From Lysinibacter sp. HNR (GTDB taxonomy: Bacteria; Actinomycetota; Actinomycetes; Actinomycetales; Microbacteriaceae), in NCBI RefSeq assembly GCF_029760935.1, contig NZ_CP121684.1:248001-312000 (forward strand): 64,000 bases of DNA, written 5' to 3'. Positions 25,335 to 33,028 of the stretch are shown here, piece by piece. The translations under genes were made by a program, and so were the position numbers. Positions within the stretch are counted from its first letter, which is position 1; each line of letters starts with the position of its first letter. The notes under the pieces were generated by a model. It saw only the letters and a list, made by a program, of their open reading frames with translations, had not been told where the DNA came from and made no database searches.

Positions 25335-25983
25335 AATTCACGACCCCTACATCGACCCCCACACCGGGCTACTCCGTAACCTGGTAGGAGCGAAAACAAA
25401 GATCGACCTCGACACCGCCGAGGTCGATCTTTCACTGTCACGTCTCGCCGAACTCCTCGAAAACCCACCCCCACCCACCGGGGATCTCGACGAGCTACAA
25501 GCCATCCACTACCACCTATTTCGTGACGTGTATGACTGGGCCGGTGAACTCCGCACCGTAGACATCTGGAAAAACACCATCGGTTCGACCGCTTTTCAAT
25601 CACGCACCGCCATCCCCATCGGAGTCAACTACGTCGCTCAACAGCTGCGCGATGAAAACATGCTACACGGGTTAAACCGCCAACAATTTATTGACCGCCT
25701 GGCGGTGCACTACGACGAACTCAATTACGCCCACCCATTCAGGGAAGGTAATGGCCGCACTCAGCGAATCTTTTGGAGCCGCATCGCGGCTGATGCCGGA
25801 TGGCACCTCGACTGGCGCCGCACCAGCGGAACAGAAAACGATACCGCTTGCAGCCGTGCAATGGAACACGGCGACCTCACACTACTCCAACATATGTTTA
25901 CCCGTGTCGTGCAAGCTCCGATAGAGATCCCCGGGAACGCCACGGTACAGCGCGCTGAGCAGATCTCACGACTATCACTCTAG
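25312..25983 (+). CDS. Fic-domain adenylyltransferase toxin (VbhT-like)
   Basis: About 223 residues if GTG 25312 is the start; TTG 25327 is also possible, and no ribosome site is seen, so reading probably depends on coupling to the antitoxin. The active site HPFREGNGRTQRIFW lies near residues 140-155, with catalytic His and the phosphate-binding GNGR loop intact. Fic toxins of this class AMPylate host proteins such as topoisomerases. A perfect 14-bp hairpin lies close to the start of the gene. It likely stabilises the ICE in its host. Confidence 0.85.
   Translation: MPGTVLTKIHDPYIDPHTGLLRNLVGAKTKIDLDTAEVDLSLSRLAELLENPPPPTGDLDELQAIHYHLFRDVYDWAGELRTVDIWKNTIGSTAFQSRTAIPIGVNYVAQQLRDENMLHGLNRQQFIDRLAVHYDELNYAHPFREGNGRTQRIFWSRIAADAGWHLDWRRTSGTENDTACSRAMEHGDLTLLQHMFTRVVQAPIEIPGNATVQRAEQISRLSL
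25398..25432. promoter_or_regulatory. Perfect 14-bp hairpin inside fic
   Basis: Arms 25398-25411 and 25419-25432 are exact reverse complements with a 7-base loop. It is about 30 codons into the toxin gene and could slow or end translation or transcription of the toxin. Confidence 0.6.
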
Positions 25984-26008
25984 AATCACAACCACACTCA
26001 GCGTGTAC

Positions 26009-26052
26009 GCGTCTGGGCATTGCCGCCCAGACGCGGGCGTTTCCCTCGTGCT
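26009..26052. repeat. Hairpin module B
   Basis: GCGTCTGGGC-ATTGCC-GCCCAGACGC (26009-26034) is a perfect 10-bp stem; a second weaker stem follows with one mismatch. It lies in the gene-free stretch 25984-26554. Confidence 0.65.
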
Positions 26053-26206
26053 CCCCGTTCAATTTGGCAATAAAACCATAAATTACCAACGGTTCATCCC
26101 CGCTGCGCGGAGAACATACGACCTCGAGCTATTTGGGAGGAGTCTACGAAACGGTTTTTCTAGTCCCCACGAGGTTGAATAAATGAGCGGGGGTATTCCT
26201 GTGTGG

Positions 26207-26252
26207 GTCTGGGCATTGCCGCCCAGACGAGGGCGTTGCCCTCGTGCTCTCC
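26207..26252. repeat. Hairpin module C
   Basis: GTCTGGGC-ATTGCC-GCCCAGAC (26207-26228) then CGAGGGC-GTT-GCCCTCG (26228-26244). Nearly the same sequence as module B; the module A stems keep the shape with different bases. Another stem, CTACCCGC-TAC-GCGGGTAG, follows near 26284. Confidence 0.68.
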
Positions 26253-26361
26253 ACATAAACGGACGCTACGCGTCTGTGTTCCCTACCCGCTACGCGGGTA
26301 GAAATAAAGCTCTTTCGCCATGCTGGACCATGTAGAGTACCACCCACTCCACCACTCCACG

Positions 26362-26459
26362 CAAGCGCTGCGCGCCAGCTCCACCGAAAATTTTTGCACG
26401 CGTCGCTTCGCTCCTTATTTCGCGCAAAATTTTTCTCCCCCGCTGCCCTACGGGTTGCA
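26362..26459 (+). repeat. 98-bp repeat, copy 2
   Basis: Partner of 23209-23306. Followed by an intact nrdH-like gene at 26555. Confidence 0.8.
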
Positions 26460-26554
26460 TTCCGGGCTCCGGGGCGGAATGAAGGGTCTTGCCAGCAGGC
26501 AAAAAAAATTGGCTGCTACGCAAACACAAGAACACCCGTAACCAAGGAGCCCCA

Positions 26555-26779
26555 ATGTCACACGTCACCGTTTATAGCAAACCCAATTGTGTTCAATGCA
26601 CTGCCACCTACAGGGCCCTTAAAAACGCTGGTATTGAATACACCGTTGTGGATCTCATCGACGACCCTACCGCTCTCAAAATGGTGACGGATCTTGGACA
26701 CCAACAAGCACCCGTAGTCGTCACCGCCAACGATCACTGGTCAGGATTCCGACCCGACCTTATCAATAACATCCGCTAA
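26555..26779 (+). CDS. NrdH-type glutaredoxin-like protein
   Basis: 74 residues, thioredoxin fold. The redox motif CVQC is at 12-15, with APVVV cis-proline region and WSGFRPDLI at the C-terminus, the typical NrdH ending. It is the electron donor for class Ib ribonucleotide reductase in actinobacteria; on an ICE it may boost dNTP supply during replication or protect against oxidants. AAGGAG precedes the ATG. A truncated copy exists at 23383. Confidence 0.88.
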   Translation: MSHVTVYSKPNCVQCTATYRALKNAGIEYTVVDLIDDPTALKMVTDLGHQQAPVVVTANDHWSGFRPDLINNIR

Positions 26780-26813
26780 ACCAGACCTGTCTAGATGTAA
26801 AGGATAGAGAATA

Positions 26814-27152
26814 ATGGCCCCTCGCATAAGCACCCCCGCTTCCACTACTCTCACTGAGTGGCTAGATCGTCTTATGACCGGTCAAATCGGTCTTCAGGAT
26901 CTCCCGCCCGAAGTTGCCGCGTTTTACTATCTCGGGCACCACCACGGCACCCAGACCCAACAGCCACTCATTGACCACTTGCGCACACACCGCTGGATCA
27001 AATCCGACGAAATTATTAACGTGGCGTACGAGCTTATAGACACAATCAGCAACAGCGAAATCAATGTTGGAGAAATCGACTTTGCAGTACTTGTCCTCGG
27101 TATTCTCTGCCCCCTCGCACGCGGAGAACGCCCCAGCGATTACATCCACTAA
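26814..27152 (+). CDS. Hypothetical protein, 112 residues
   Basis: Soluble, helical protein (LTEWLDRLMTGQIGLQDLP) with a His-rich turn (YLGHHHGTQ). It is in line with nrdH and the next gene. No function recognised. Confidence 0.6.
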   Translation: MAPRISTPASTTLTEWLDRLMTGQIGLQDLPPEVAAFYYLGHHHGTQTQQPLIDHLRTHRWIKSDEIINVAYELIDTISNSEINVGEIDFAVLVLGILCPLARGERPSDYIH

Positions 27153-27179
27153 CCCTAAGAAGAAAGAAAAGAAAAACCA

Positions 27180-27497
27180 ATGATCAACACCAACACCACC
27201 ATTACCCCCGGAACCATCTTCTACAGCTCATGGGGATACGAGCAAACCAATATTGACTTCTACGAGGTGGTGCGCGTCACCACCAAAACGGTCACCCTAC
27301 GCCCTATTGGTGCGAGTAGAACGGAAACGATTAGCGCCATGAGCGGCACTGTCACTCCGAAACCGGGTGAGTTCACCGGGCAGGAGTTCCGCCGTACAAT
27401 AATCAACTACGGCGATGCCCCAATGGTGAGAATTAACGCGATTGCAAACGCTAGCCTGTGGGAAGGCAAACCTCTGTTTACATCCTCCTGGTACTAA
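27180..27497 (+). CDS. Hypothetical protein, 105 residues
   Basis: Beta-rich small protein starting with a Thr/Asn-rich turn; the FYSSWGYEQTNIDFYEVV segment is a recurrent feature of plasmid-borne DUF proteins in actinobacteria. AAGAAAGAAAAGAA upstream may serve as ribosome site. Last gene before a strong terminator. Confidence 0.6.
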   Translation: MINTNTTITPGTIFYSSWGYEQTNIDFYEVVRVTTKTVTLRPIGASRTETISAMSGTVTPKPGEFTGQEFRRTIINYGDAPMVRINAIANASLWEGKPLFTSSWY

Positions 27498-27500
27498 ATA

Positions 27501-27535
27501 CGTGAAGGCCCCCGGCACAACCGGGGTCCTTCACG
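27501..27535. terminator. Rho-independent-type terminator
   Basis: CGTGAAGG(C)CCCCGG-rich arms fold back on CCGGGG and CCTTCACG, followed by TTT. It ends the plus-strand early region and probably also the convergent minus-strand HNH gene. Confidence 0.75.
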
Positions 27536-27536
27536 T

Positions 27537-28025
27537 TTAACCGAAATCGCTTTCAGACCACAAAGGCGTTTGATCTGTTTCAGAAACTCCTGCGGCCAAC
27601 ACCATTTCTAAAGACTCACCGCGCAAGAGCGCATCACGTAACGCTAAGGATCGGCCCCGAGCTCCACGCGTATCCCTCAACGGCCCTGCGGGTCGGTGCC
27701 GACGCTGCGCCCACTGAGCCCGATTCTCTTGCGGCGTGGTCGGCATCATATCGGCCACGTTCTGACACAAAGGATTATCGCACTGATGCGCCAACACCGG
27801 TGTGTCACGTACCGACTGCACACCGTAGGCCAACGCCCACGCAAACCGGTGCGCTATCACAACATTCCCGCTCTCTATCCAAAACCTTCCGTGACCACGG
27901 CCGGAAATCGCACCAACCCACCAGAGACAGGACGACCCCGGAACGAGCCGAATAAACGACTGATAGCGCCGCACGGTCCGTTCAGACCGTATCGCCCGAT
28001 CAAACGGTTCCACCGTCACCCTCAT
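27537..28025 (-). CDS. HNH endonuclease-like protein
   Basis: About 162 residues from the ATG at 28025. The pattern CLWWVGAISGRGHGRFWIE, AHRFAWALAYG and AHQCDNPLCQNVADM with a following N is that of HNH_3-type homing or phage nucleases: the His, the CxxxxC zinc knuckle and the Asn are in place. It overlaps the upstream gene by 26 bp. Probably a small DNA nickase or cutting enzyme; alternative uses are unknown. Confidence 0.68.
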   Translation of the reverse strand: MRVTVEPFDRAIRSERTVRRYQSFIRLVPGSSCLWWVGAISGRGHGRFWIESGNVVIAHRFAWALAYGVQSVRDTPVLAHQCDNPLCQNVADMMPTTPQENRAQWAQRRHRPAGPLRDTRGARGRSLALRDALLRGESLEMVLAAGVSETDQTPLWSESDFG

Positions 28026-28407
28026 AAGCAGCACTAGAAATAGGGAAAGACGCAGCCCCGCTATCGGTGTCCATAGTATGCACCGGTGCTGACACAGACG
28101 ATTCTTCTTCGGAAAGCGATTCATCAACCTTCTTCAACCGACGCAACTCCACCCGTGAAATTTCAAGCAAATCCGCAATCCGAGCATCCGACTCGCCCAA
28201 GACACTTAAATCTAAAATAATTTTCCGTTGCTGCGCAACTATCCCGAGCCGCTCCGCTTCCAATCCAAGAAGTTCTTCCTCCGCGAGAAAGAAACCAGTG
28301 AGGGCATCATCAATTTTCGTCTCGCGTTCGATACGTTCCGCATCCAACGCAAGACGACGTTCTCGGGCGCGTGAACGCGCCCGAGTTTTATCTATATTTC
28401 TTGCCAA
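28000..28407 (-). CDS. Relaxosome accessory-like helical protein
   Basis: 135 residues. A basic N-terminus (RARSRARERRLAL) is followed by a long coiled coil and an HTH-like segment (GESDARIADLLEISRVELRRL). It is divergent from the relaxase across a short AT-rich gap. A DNA-binding partner that opens oriT (TraK/MobC-like in role) fits the place and shape, but I did not recognise a family. Confidence 0.55.
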   Translation of the reverse strand: MARNIDKTRARSRARERRLALDAERIERETKIDDALTGFFLAEEELLGLEAERLGIVAQQRKIILDLSVLGESDARIADLLEISRVELRRLKKVDESLSEEESSVSAPVHTMDTDSGAASFPISSAAYEGDGGTV

Positions 28408-28591
28408 CTTTTTCCTTTCTCTTAACTATTTCTTTTCATCAATACCTAACACCATAACAAACTTTTTCCGTTGCTTTCTTCACATCTTACATATCATCTA
28501 TGTGTATTTTTCTCGCTCTGCTACTTACACACCTCATGCACTACAGTGAGTGGTGGTCGAAAAACACGATTTTCTGCGTCATAATGAGTTC
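28408..28591. other. Possible oriT/promoter region before the relaxase
   Basis: An AT-rich gap between divergent genes, 184 bp. TrwC-family oriT sites are commonly just upstream of the relaxase gene. I see only short imperfect inverted repeats, so this is location-based. Confidence 0.3.
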
Positions 28592-31500
28592 ATGATGACT
28601 GTTCATAAGCTGACCGCCGGTACCGGTTATACGTACCTGACGGATCAGGTTGCGACCGGTGATTATCTCCGTGACCCTAACCGGGAACTTACCGATTATT
28701 ATGTAGTGGACGGTCAGCCTGCGGGACAATGGTTCGGTTCTGGTGCACAGATTCTAGGCCTTAAGGGTGAGGTTACTGAAGAGCAAATGGAAGCTCTTTT
28801 TGGGGAGGGACGTCACCCTAACGCCGATCAGCTCATTGCGGAAGCTATGGAGCAGGGGGCTACTCTGGAAGAAGCTATGCACGCTTCTCAGCTGGGGCGT
28901 GCGTATCCACAGTTAGAACAAACTGAGGATGATGGGTGGAACGACGCTATTAAAAAAGCATATGAAGAGTTCCGGGTAACGAATGATCGTAACCCGGATG
29001 CGGGTGTTGAACGGGATTTATTACGGTGGAATACAGCAGGAAAATTTTTAGCAGAAGGTATTTCTGATGTTGAACGTCACCGTTTTCTTGCGGAACGTGG
29101 CAGGGAACAACGCCAAGCTGTAGCTGGATTTGACCTGGTCTTTACACCGGCTAAAAGTGTTTCTGTTTTGTGGGCGATCGGGGACGAACACACCCAGAAA
29201 GCTATTAAAGAAGCTCATGATGCGGCCTGGCAGAAAACAATAGAGTGGGTAGAAAAAGAAGGATGTGTGACCCGTCGAGGTGCGAAAGGGATTGCTCAAG
29301 AATCTGCAGACGGGTTGACTGCAGCCGCATTTGAACACCATGATTCCCGTGCGGGAGATCCGAACCTGCACACGCATGTGGCTATCTCCGCGAAGGTTCG
29401 TGCGTCTTCTGACGGGCAGTGGAATAGCCTGGATGCGCGGGTGCTGTACTCACTCAATGTGGCTGCATCAGAGCAATACAACGCCCGAATAGAGCAGGAG
29501 ATCAGTAACCGTTTAGGACTGAAATTTGAAGATGTCTCCCGCGGTCGTGGAAAACGTGCGGTCCGCGAAATCGCGGGTGTTTCTTCTGAGTTAGTGCGTT
29601 CTTTTTCATCACGTCGGCAATCTATTGAAGCCGAATATGACCGACGACTGCAGTCCTATAGGGAACGTCACGGAACCTTGCCTTCTAAGAAGGTTCAGTA
29701 CGCAATGCGACAGGAAGCAACCCTGTCTACTCGTCAAGCAAAAGGTGAAATAAAACGGCTTTCTGAACAGCGTATCGGCTGGCAAAAACAGGCTCACAGT
29801 ATTTTAGGAAGCCGTAAAGCTGTTCGGGAAATGCTCGATGCTACCCGCACCGCTGAAAAAACCAGCACCTATTTTTATGAGGTGACTGACGGTCTCAGCG
29901 TTGATTTAGCAACCTGTGATTTGGGCCAGGTTGTCGAACACATTACTACGAGGATTGGAGAATCTCACACCACTTGGACGACGTGGACGGTGCAGGCAGA
30001 GTGCAGCCGTGTCGCACGTGGACTTGTGGCTGTACACGGTGGGAACGTAGCGGATGTCACCCAGGAACTCTCGGCTGCAGTGCATCGTACCGGATTGATT
30101 TCTGTGGAAGCCCCGGCAGCTAACCAGGTGCCGTATGTGATGCGTCGACGCTCCGGGGAGAGCATCTACACGATACAAGGCGGCGGGCGGTTCACCTCTC
30201 AAAAAGTGTTGGATAACGAAGACTATTTATTGAAAGCATCAACAACCGAGCGTTCGGTTGTTGTCGAGAAAACCCATCTGACATCCGCGATTAAACACTT
30301 TGAACATCGTCAGGGTCGAACCCTAAACGACGGGCAACGAGCCTTAGCTGAAAGCTTCGCCTGCAGCCCGAGAGCATTGGTTGCAGGGATTGGACCAGCT
30401 GGATCAGGTAAGACCTCTGCGATGGCTGCGATGGCTGCAGCTGTCACACACAGCGGTGGTAATGTCATTGCGTTGGCACCGTCTGTGGTGGCTGCTGATG
30501 TATTGGGGACTGACATTGGTGCTCCTGCACACACCCTCCATAAATTCTTACTCGTACATAACGAGTGGGAGCATATTCCAGCTGAGTATCGACTCACCCA
30601 GTCGTCGGTGATCCTGGTTGATGAGGCCGGTATGGCTGGCACCGGTCGCCTCGCAGATATCCAACGAGTCGCTGACCAGTATGGTGCCCGGGTGCGGCTG
30701 TTGGGAGATCCTGCCCAGTTATCATCGGTGGATGCTGGGGGAGCGTTACGTATGATTGCTAACCGTACCCCCACTGTCACGTTGACACAGGTTCACCGGT
30801 TCAAAGACCCTGCAGAAGCAAAAGCATCACTGCTGATTCGTGACGGTGTGCCGGAAGGTATCGCCTACTACGCTGACCGTGGACGACTTATCGGGGGAGC
30901 ACGTGCGGGCATGTTGGAAGAGATCTTTGCGAACTGGGAAACCGATACCCGCTACGGGAAAAACTCGCTGATGGTGGCCACCACAAACGAGGAGGTTGCC
31001 CAACTCAACAGCCAAGCTCGTATCGAAAGAATCAGTAATAAGCTCACTCACCCGGGCCGAAACGATATCCAGCTGCACGACGGAACTCTTGCCTCACGCG
31101 GTGATATTGTGGTGACCCGGTTCAACCAGTCCTCCCTGACCAACCCGACACACACAAAAACAGTACGCAACGGAGACCTCTGGCAGGTATTACGAACCCG
31201 AGCAGATGGGTCCATGCTGGTCAAAGATCCGGAGACTAAAGCAAAAATTGTTTTGCCGGCTGAGTACGTGGCTGAGCATGTGGAACTGGGATATGCCACT
31301 ACTGCGCATCGCACGCAGGGCATCACAGTGGACAGCGCACACGTTCTGGTGGACTCATCGATTGCCCGCGAAAACCTGTACGTGGCGCTGACCCGTGGTA
31401 AAGAAATGAACCGAATGTATGCGGTCACAGATTCCCCGGTGGCGTATACCTCCGAGTACGCACCCACCCCAGCATCAGCAGCACAAGACATTATCGAGCT

Positions 31501-32581
31501 TGCTCTACTACGTGAAAACGCAGAGAAAGCCGCTACCGACCATATACAGGACAATCTTAATTATGAGTATTCGCTCGAAAAACTTATTCCTGAGTATAAG
31601 GATGCGTATACCCGTCTGCTGGATCCAGAGCTTCGTGAACGTATGCAGCAGGCCATTCTCGACGGGATGACTCCTGAACGGGGCGCACGGGTGCTGGCGG
31701 ATGAATCCTGGCCCGCACTTGAACAACGACTTATGCTCCACGAAGCAAGCCTCACCACGGATGGGCAGGGAAATGTTGCAGAGCGTCTGGCAGACATAGT
31801 TCGAGAGGCCGAAGCCTCCCGGGACTTTAACGATGCCCGCAGCGCGGCCCAAATTATGCATTACCGTGTGGCGGAGCCCGATGTTACGCATCTGGATCGT
31901 TCGTTACCGCCGGGTATACCCATGCTCAGCGCTGAGCCTCTTCCCGGGCAGCATGCAGAGGTTCACGCGTGGCTGAGCCGACATGTCGACCTCATCCGCT
32001 CCGCTTATGCAGAGTTACGAGGAACGTCCGTTGTAGAGCCTCTCTCCGTCGCATCTGAAACGAAGGCGCACCATCAGGAGCAGCCGCAGCTGAAACCGCG
32101 TCGGCGAGTAGCCTTCGAAGAAGTCGCTACTGAATCCAGAACACGACCGACCATTCAAGCCGAACGGAACCTACCTGACCCAGAGCGTCGTGCACGTATA
32201 CAGCAGGCCATTCTCGACGGGATGACACCCGTACGCGGCGCACGGGTGCTGGCGGATGAATCCTGGCCTGCACTCGAACAACGACTCATCCAGCACGAAG
32301 CACAGCTTGCGAAAGACGGGCACGGAAATGTGGCCGAGCGTTTGGCACGCATGGTTCGTGACGCTGAATCGGCCCGAGACTTTGACGATGCCCGCAGCGC
32401 GGCCCAAATTATGCATTACCGGGTGGGAGACCCCGAACCTCGCATCCAAGAAAAACAACGTGAAGCTGCTGTGAATCGGACTGACCCGAGTCGTGCTGCA
32501 GAGCGTCGTGCACGCGAACAGGCACAAGCTCAGAACGCGCCGCGACAGCAACAACGACCCTCGTTCGGACGTGACCTCTAA
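28592..32581 (+). CDS. TrwC/MobF-family conjugative relaxase-helicase
   Basis: About 1329 residues; ATGs at 28592 and 28595 are both near a weak ribosome site. The N-terminal 300 residues are the HUH relaxase with HHDSRAGDPNLHTH (three metal-binding His). The early GYTYLTDQV segment carries candidate catalytic tyrosines. The helicase part has Walker A GPAGSGKTSAM near residue 600, ILVDEAGMAG (motif II), LLGDPAQLSSV, and YATTAHRTQGITVDSAHV plus LYVALTRG (motifs V and VI). It nicks oriT, stays on the 5' end and unwinds DNA for transfer. The C-terminus has a duplicated 86-residue unit. Confidence 0.93.
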   Translation: MMTVHKLTAGTGYTYLTDQVATGDYLRDPNRELTDYYVVDGQPAGQWFGSGAQILGLKGEVTEEQMEALFGEGRHPNADQLIAEAMEQGATLEEAMHASQLGRAYPQLEQTEDDGWNDAIKKAYEEFRVTNDRNPDAGVERDLLRWNTAGKFLAEGISDVERHRFLAERGREQRQAVAGFDLVFTPAKSVSVLWAIGDEHTQKAIKEAHDAAWQKTIEWVEKEGCVTRRGAKGIAQESADGLTAAAFEHHDSRAGDPNLHTHVAISAKVRASSDGQWNSLDARVLYSLNVAASEQYNARIEQEISNRLGLKFEDVSRGRGKRAVREIAGVSSELVRSFSSRRQSIEAEYDRRLQSYRERHGTLPSKKVQYAMRQEATLSTRQAKGEIKRLSEQRIGWQKQAHSILGSRKAVREMLDATRTAEKTSTYFYEVTDGLSVDLATCDLGQVVEHITTRIGESHTTWTTWTVQAECSRVARGLVAVHGGNVADVTQELSAAVHRTGLISVEAPAANQVPYVMRRRSGESIYTIQGGGRFTSQKVLDNEDYLLKASTTERSVVVEKTHLTSAIKHFEHRQGRTLNDGQRALAESFACSPRALVAGIGPAGSGKTSAMAAMAAAVTHSGGNVIALAPSVVAADVLGTDIGAPAHTLHKFLLVHNEWEHIPAEYRLTQSSVILVDEAGMAGTGRLADIQRVADQYGARVRLLGDPAQLSSVDAGGALRMIANRTPTVTLTQVHRFKDPAEAKASLLIRDGVPEGIAYYADRGRLIGGARAGMLEEIFANWETDTRYGKNSLMVATTNEEVAQLNSQARIERISNKLTHPGRNDIQLHDGTLASRGDIVVTRFNQSSLTNPTHTKTVRNGDLWQVLRTRADGSMLVKDPETKAKIVLPAEYVAEHVELGYATTAHRTQGITVDSAHVLVDSSIARENLYVALTRGKEMNRMYAVTDSPVAYTSEYAPTPASAAQDIIELALLRENAEKAATDHIQDNLNYEYSLEKLIPEYKDAYTRLLDPELRERMQQAILDGMTPERGARVLADESWPALEQRLMLHEASLTTDGQGNVAERLADIVREAEASRDFNDARSAAQIMHYRVAEPDVTHLDRSLPPGIPMLSAEPLPGQHAEVHAWLSRHVDLIRSAYAELRGTSVVEPLSVASETKAHHQEQPQLKPRRRVAFEEVATESRTRPTIQAERNLPDPERRARIQQAILDGMTPVRGARVLADESWPALEQRLIQHEAQLAKDGHGNVAERLARMVRDAESARDFDDARSAAQIMHYRVGDPEPRIQEKQREAAVNRTDPSRAAERRAREQAQAQNAPRQQQRPSFGRDL
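30240..30263. repeat. Perfect 10-bp hairpin inside the relaxase gene
   Basis: CAACAACCGA-GCGT-TCGGTTGTTG. Confidence 0.5.
31181..31207 (+). repeat. 27-bp repeat, copy 2 (within the relaxase)
   Basis: Matches 18937-18963 with one mismatch. Encodes WQVLRTRAD in the helicase part. Confidence 0.75.
31622..31879 (+). repeat. Relaxase C-terminal repeat, unit 1
   Basis: 86 codons, from DPELRERMQQAILDGMTP to QIMHYRVAEP. Highly similar in DNA and protein to 32177-32434. Confidence 0.85.
32177..32434 (+). repeat. Relaxase C-terminal repeat, unit 2
   Basis: 86 codons, from DPERRARIQQAILDGMTP to QIMHYRVGDP. Between the units is a Pro/Glu-rich spacer of about 100 residues. Confidence 0.85.
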
Positions 32582-32587
32582 CCTCGA

Positions 32588-33028
32588 TCAGCTGTGTGAG
32601 TGAAGGTCTTCTGAGCGCAGAGGAAGTTTTTGTTCGGTGGTGGGTTCGTGTTTTTGGTGACGACCGCAGCGCAGAAAGATTCCCAAACGACCAAACAAAA
32701 CTCCGTGGTGTCGGTCCCAGTGGTTGACCCACCATGACGATAATGTGCCTTCGGCTTCATCGGTGAGATACATGAGCCAGAGGGCGTGTAACCGGTCGAC
32801 CGCTTCGGGATGGTCATACCATTGAGGACACCACGCATAGTTATCGGGTACCCACTCCACCCGACTTAACCGTTTCACCACCCACATATAAAACGGTGCC
32901 CAATGAGCCTCCGCCACCCCATCCGGAAGATCAACCGGTGGATGCGGCGGACCCTGGGCGTGAACCGGGACCTCGTCCATATCGAGCGATGCAAAAACAA
33001 GTGGTTGAGAAAGCTCATCATCAGACAT
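32588..33028 (-). CDS. DUF4913-type protein
   Basis: 146 residues. The core NYAWCPQWYDHPEAVDRLHALW, WWVNHWDRHHGVL and CGRHQKH match the pattern of DUF4913 proteins that accompany actinobacterial TraG/VirD4 genes. It overlaps the coupling-protein gene by 8 bp. Function not known; a partner of the coupling protein is likely. (Longer strings here are split motifs.). Confidence 0.75.
   Translation of the reverse strand: MSDDELSQPLVFASLDMDEVPVHAQGPPHPPVDLPDGVAEAHWAPFYMWVVKRLSRVEWVPDNYAWCPQWYDHPEAVDRLHALWLMYLTDEAEGTLSSWWVNHWDRHHGVLFGRLGIFLRCGRHQKHEPTTEQKLPLRSEDLHSHS

Noticed and set aside
23091-26459. CRISPR array
   Set aside because: Repeats are few, differently spaced, structured and not separated by uniform spacers; no cas genes are seen.
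28067-28549. Plus-strand frame opposite the relaxosome-like gene
   Set aside because: Very Ser/Arg-rich antisense shadow, without ribosome site.
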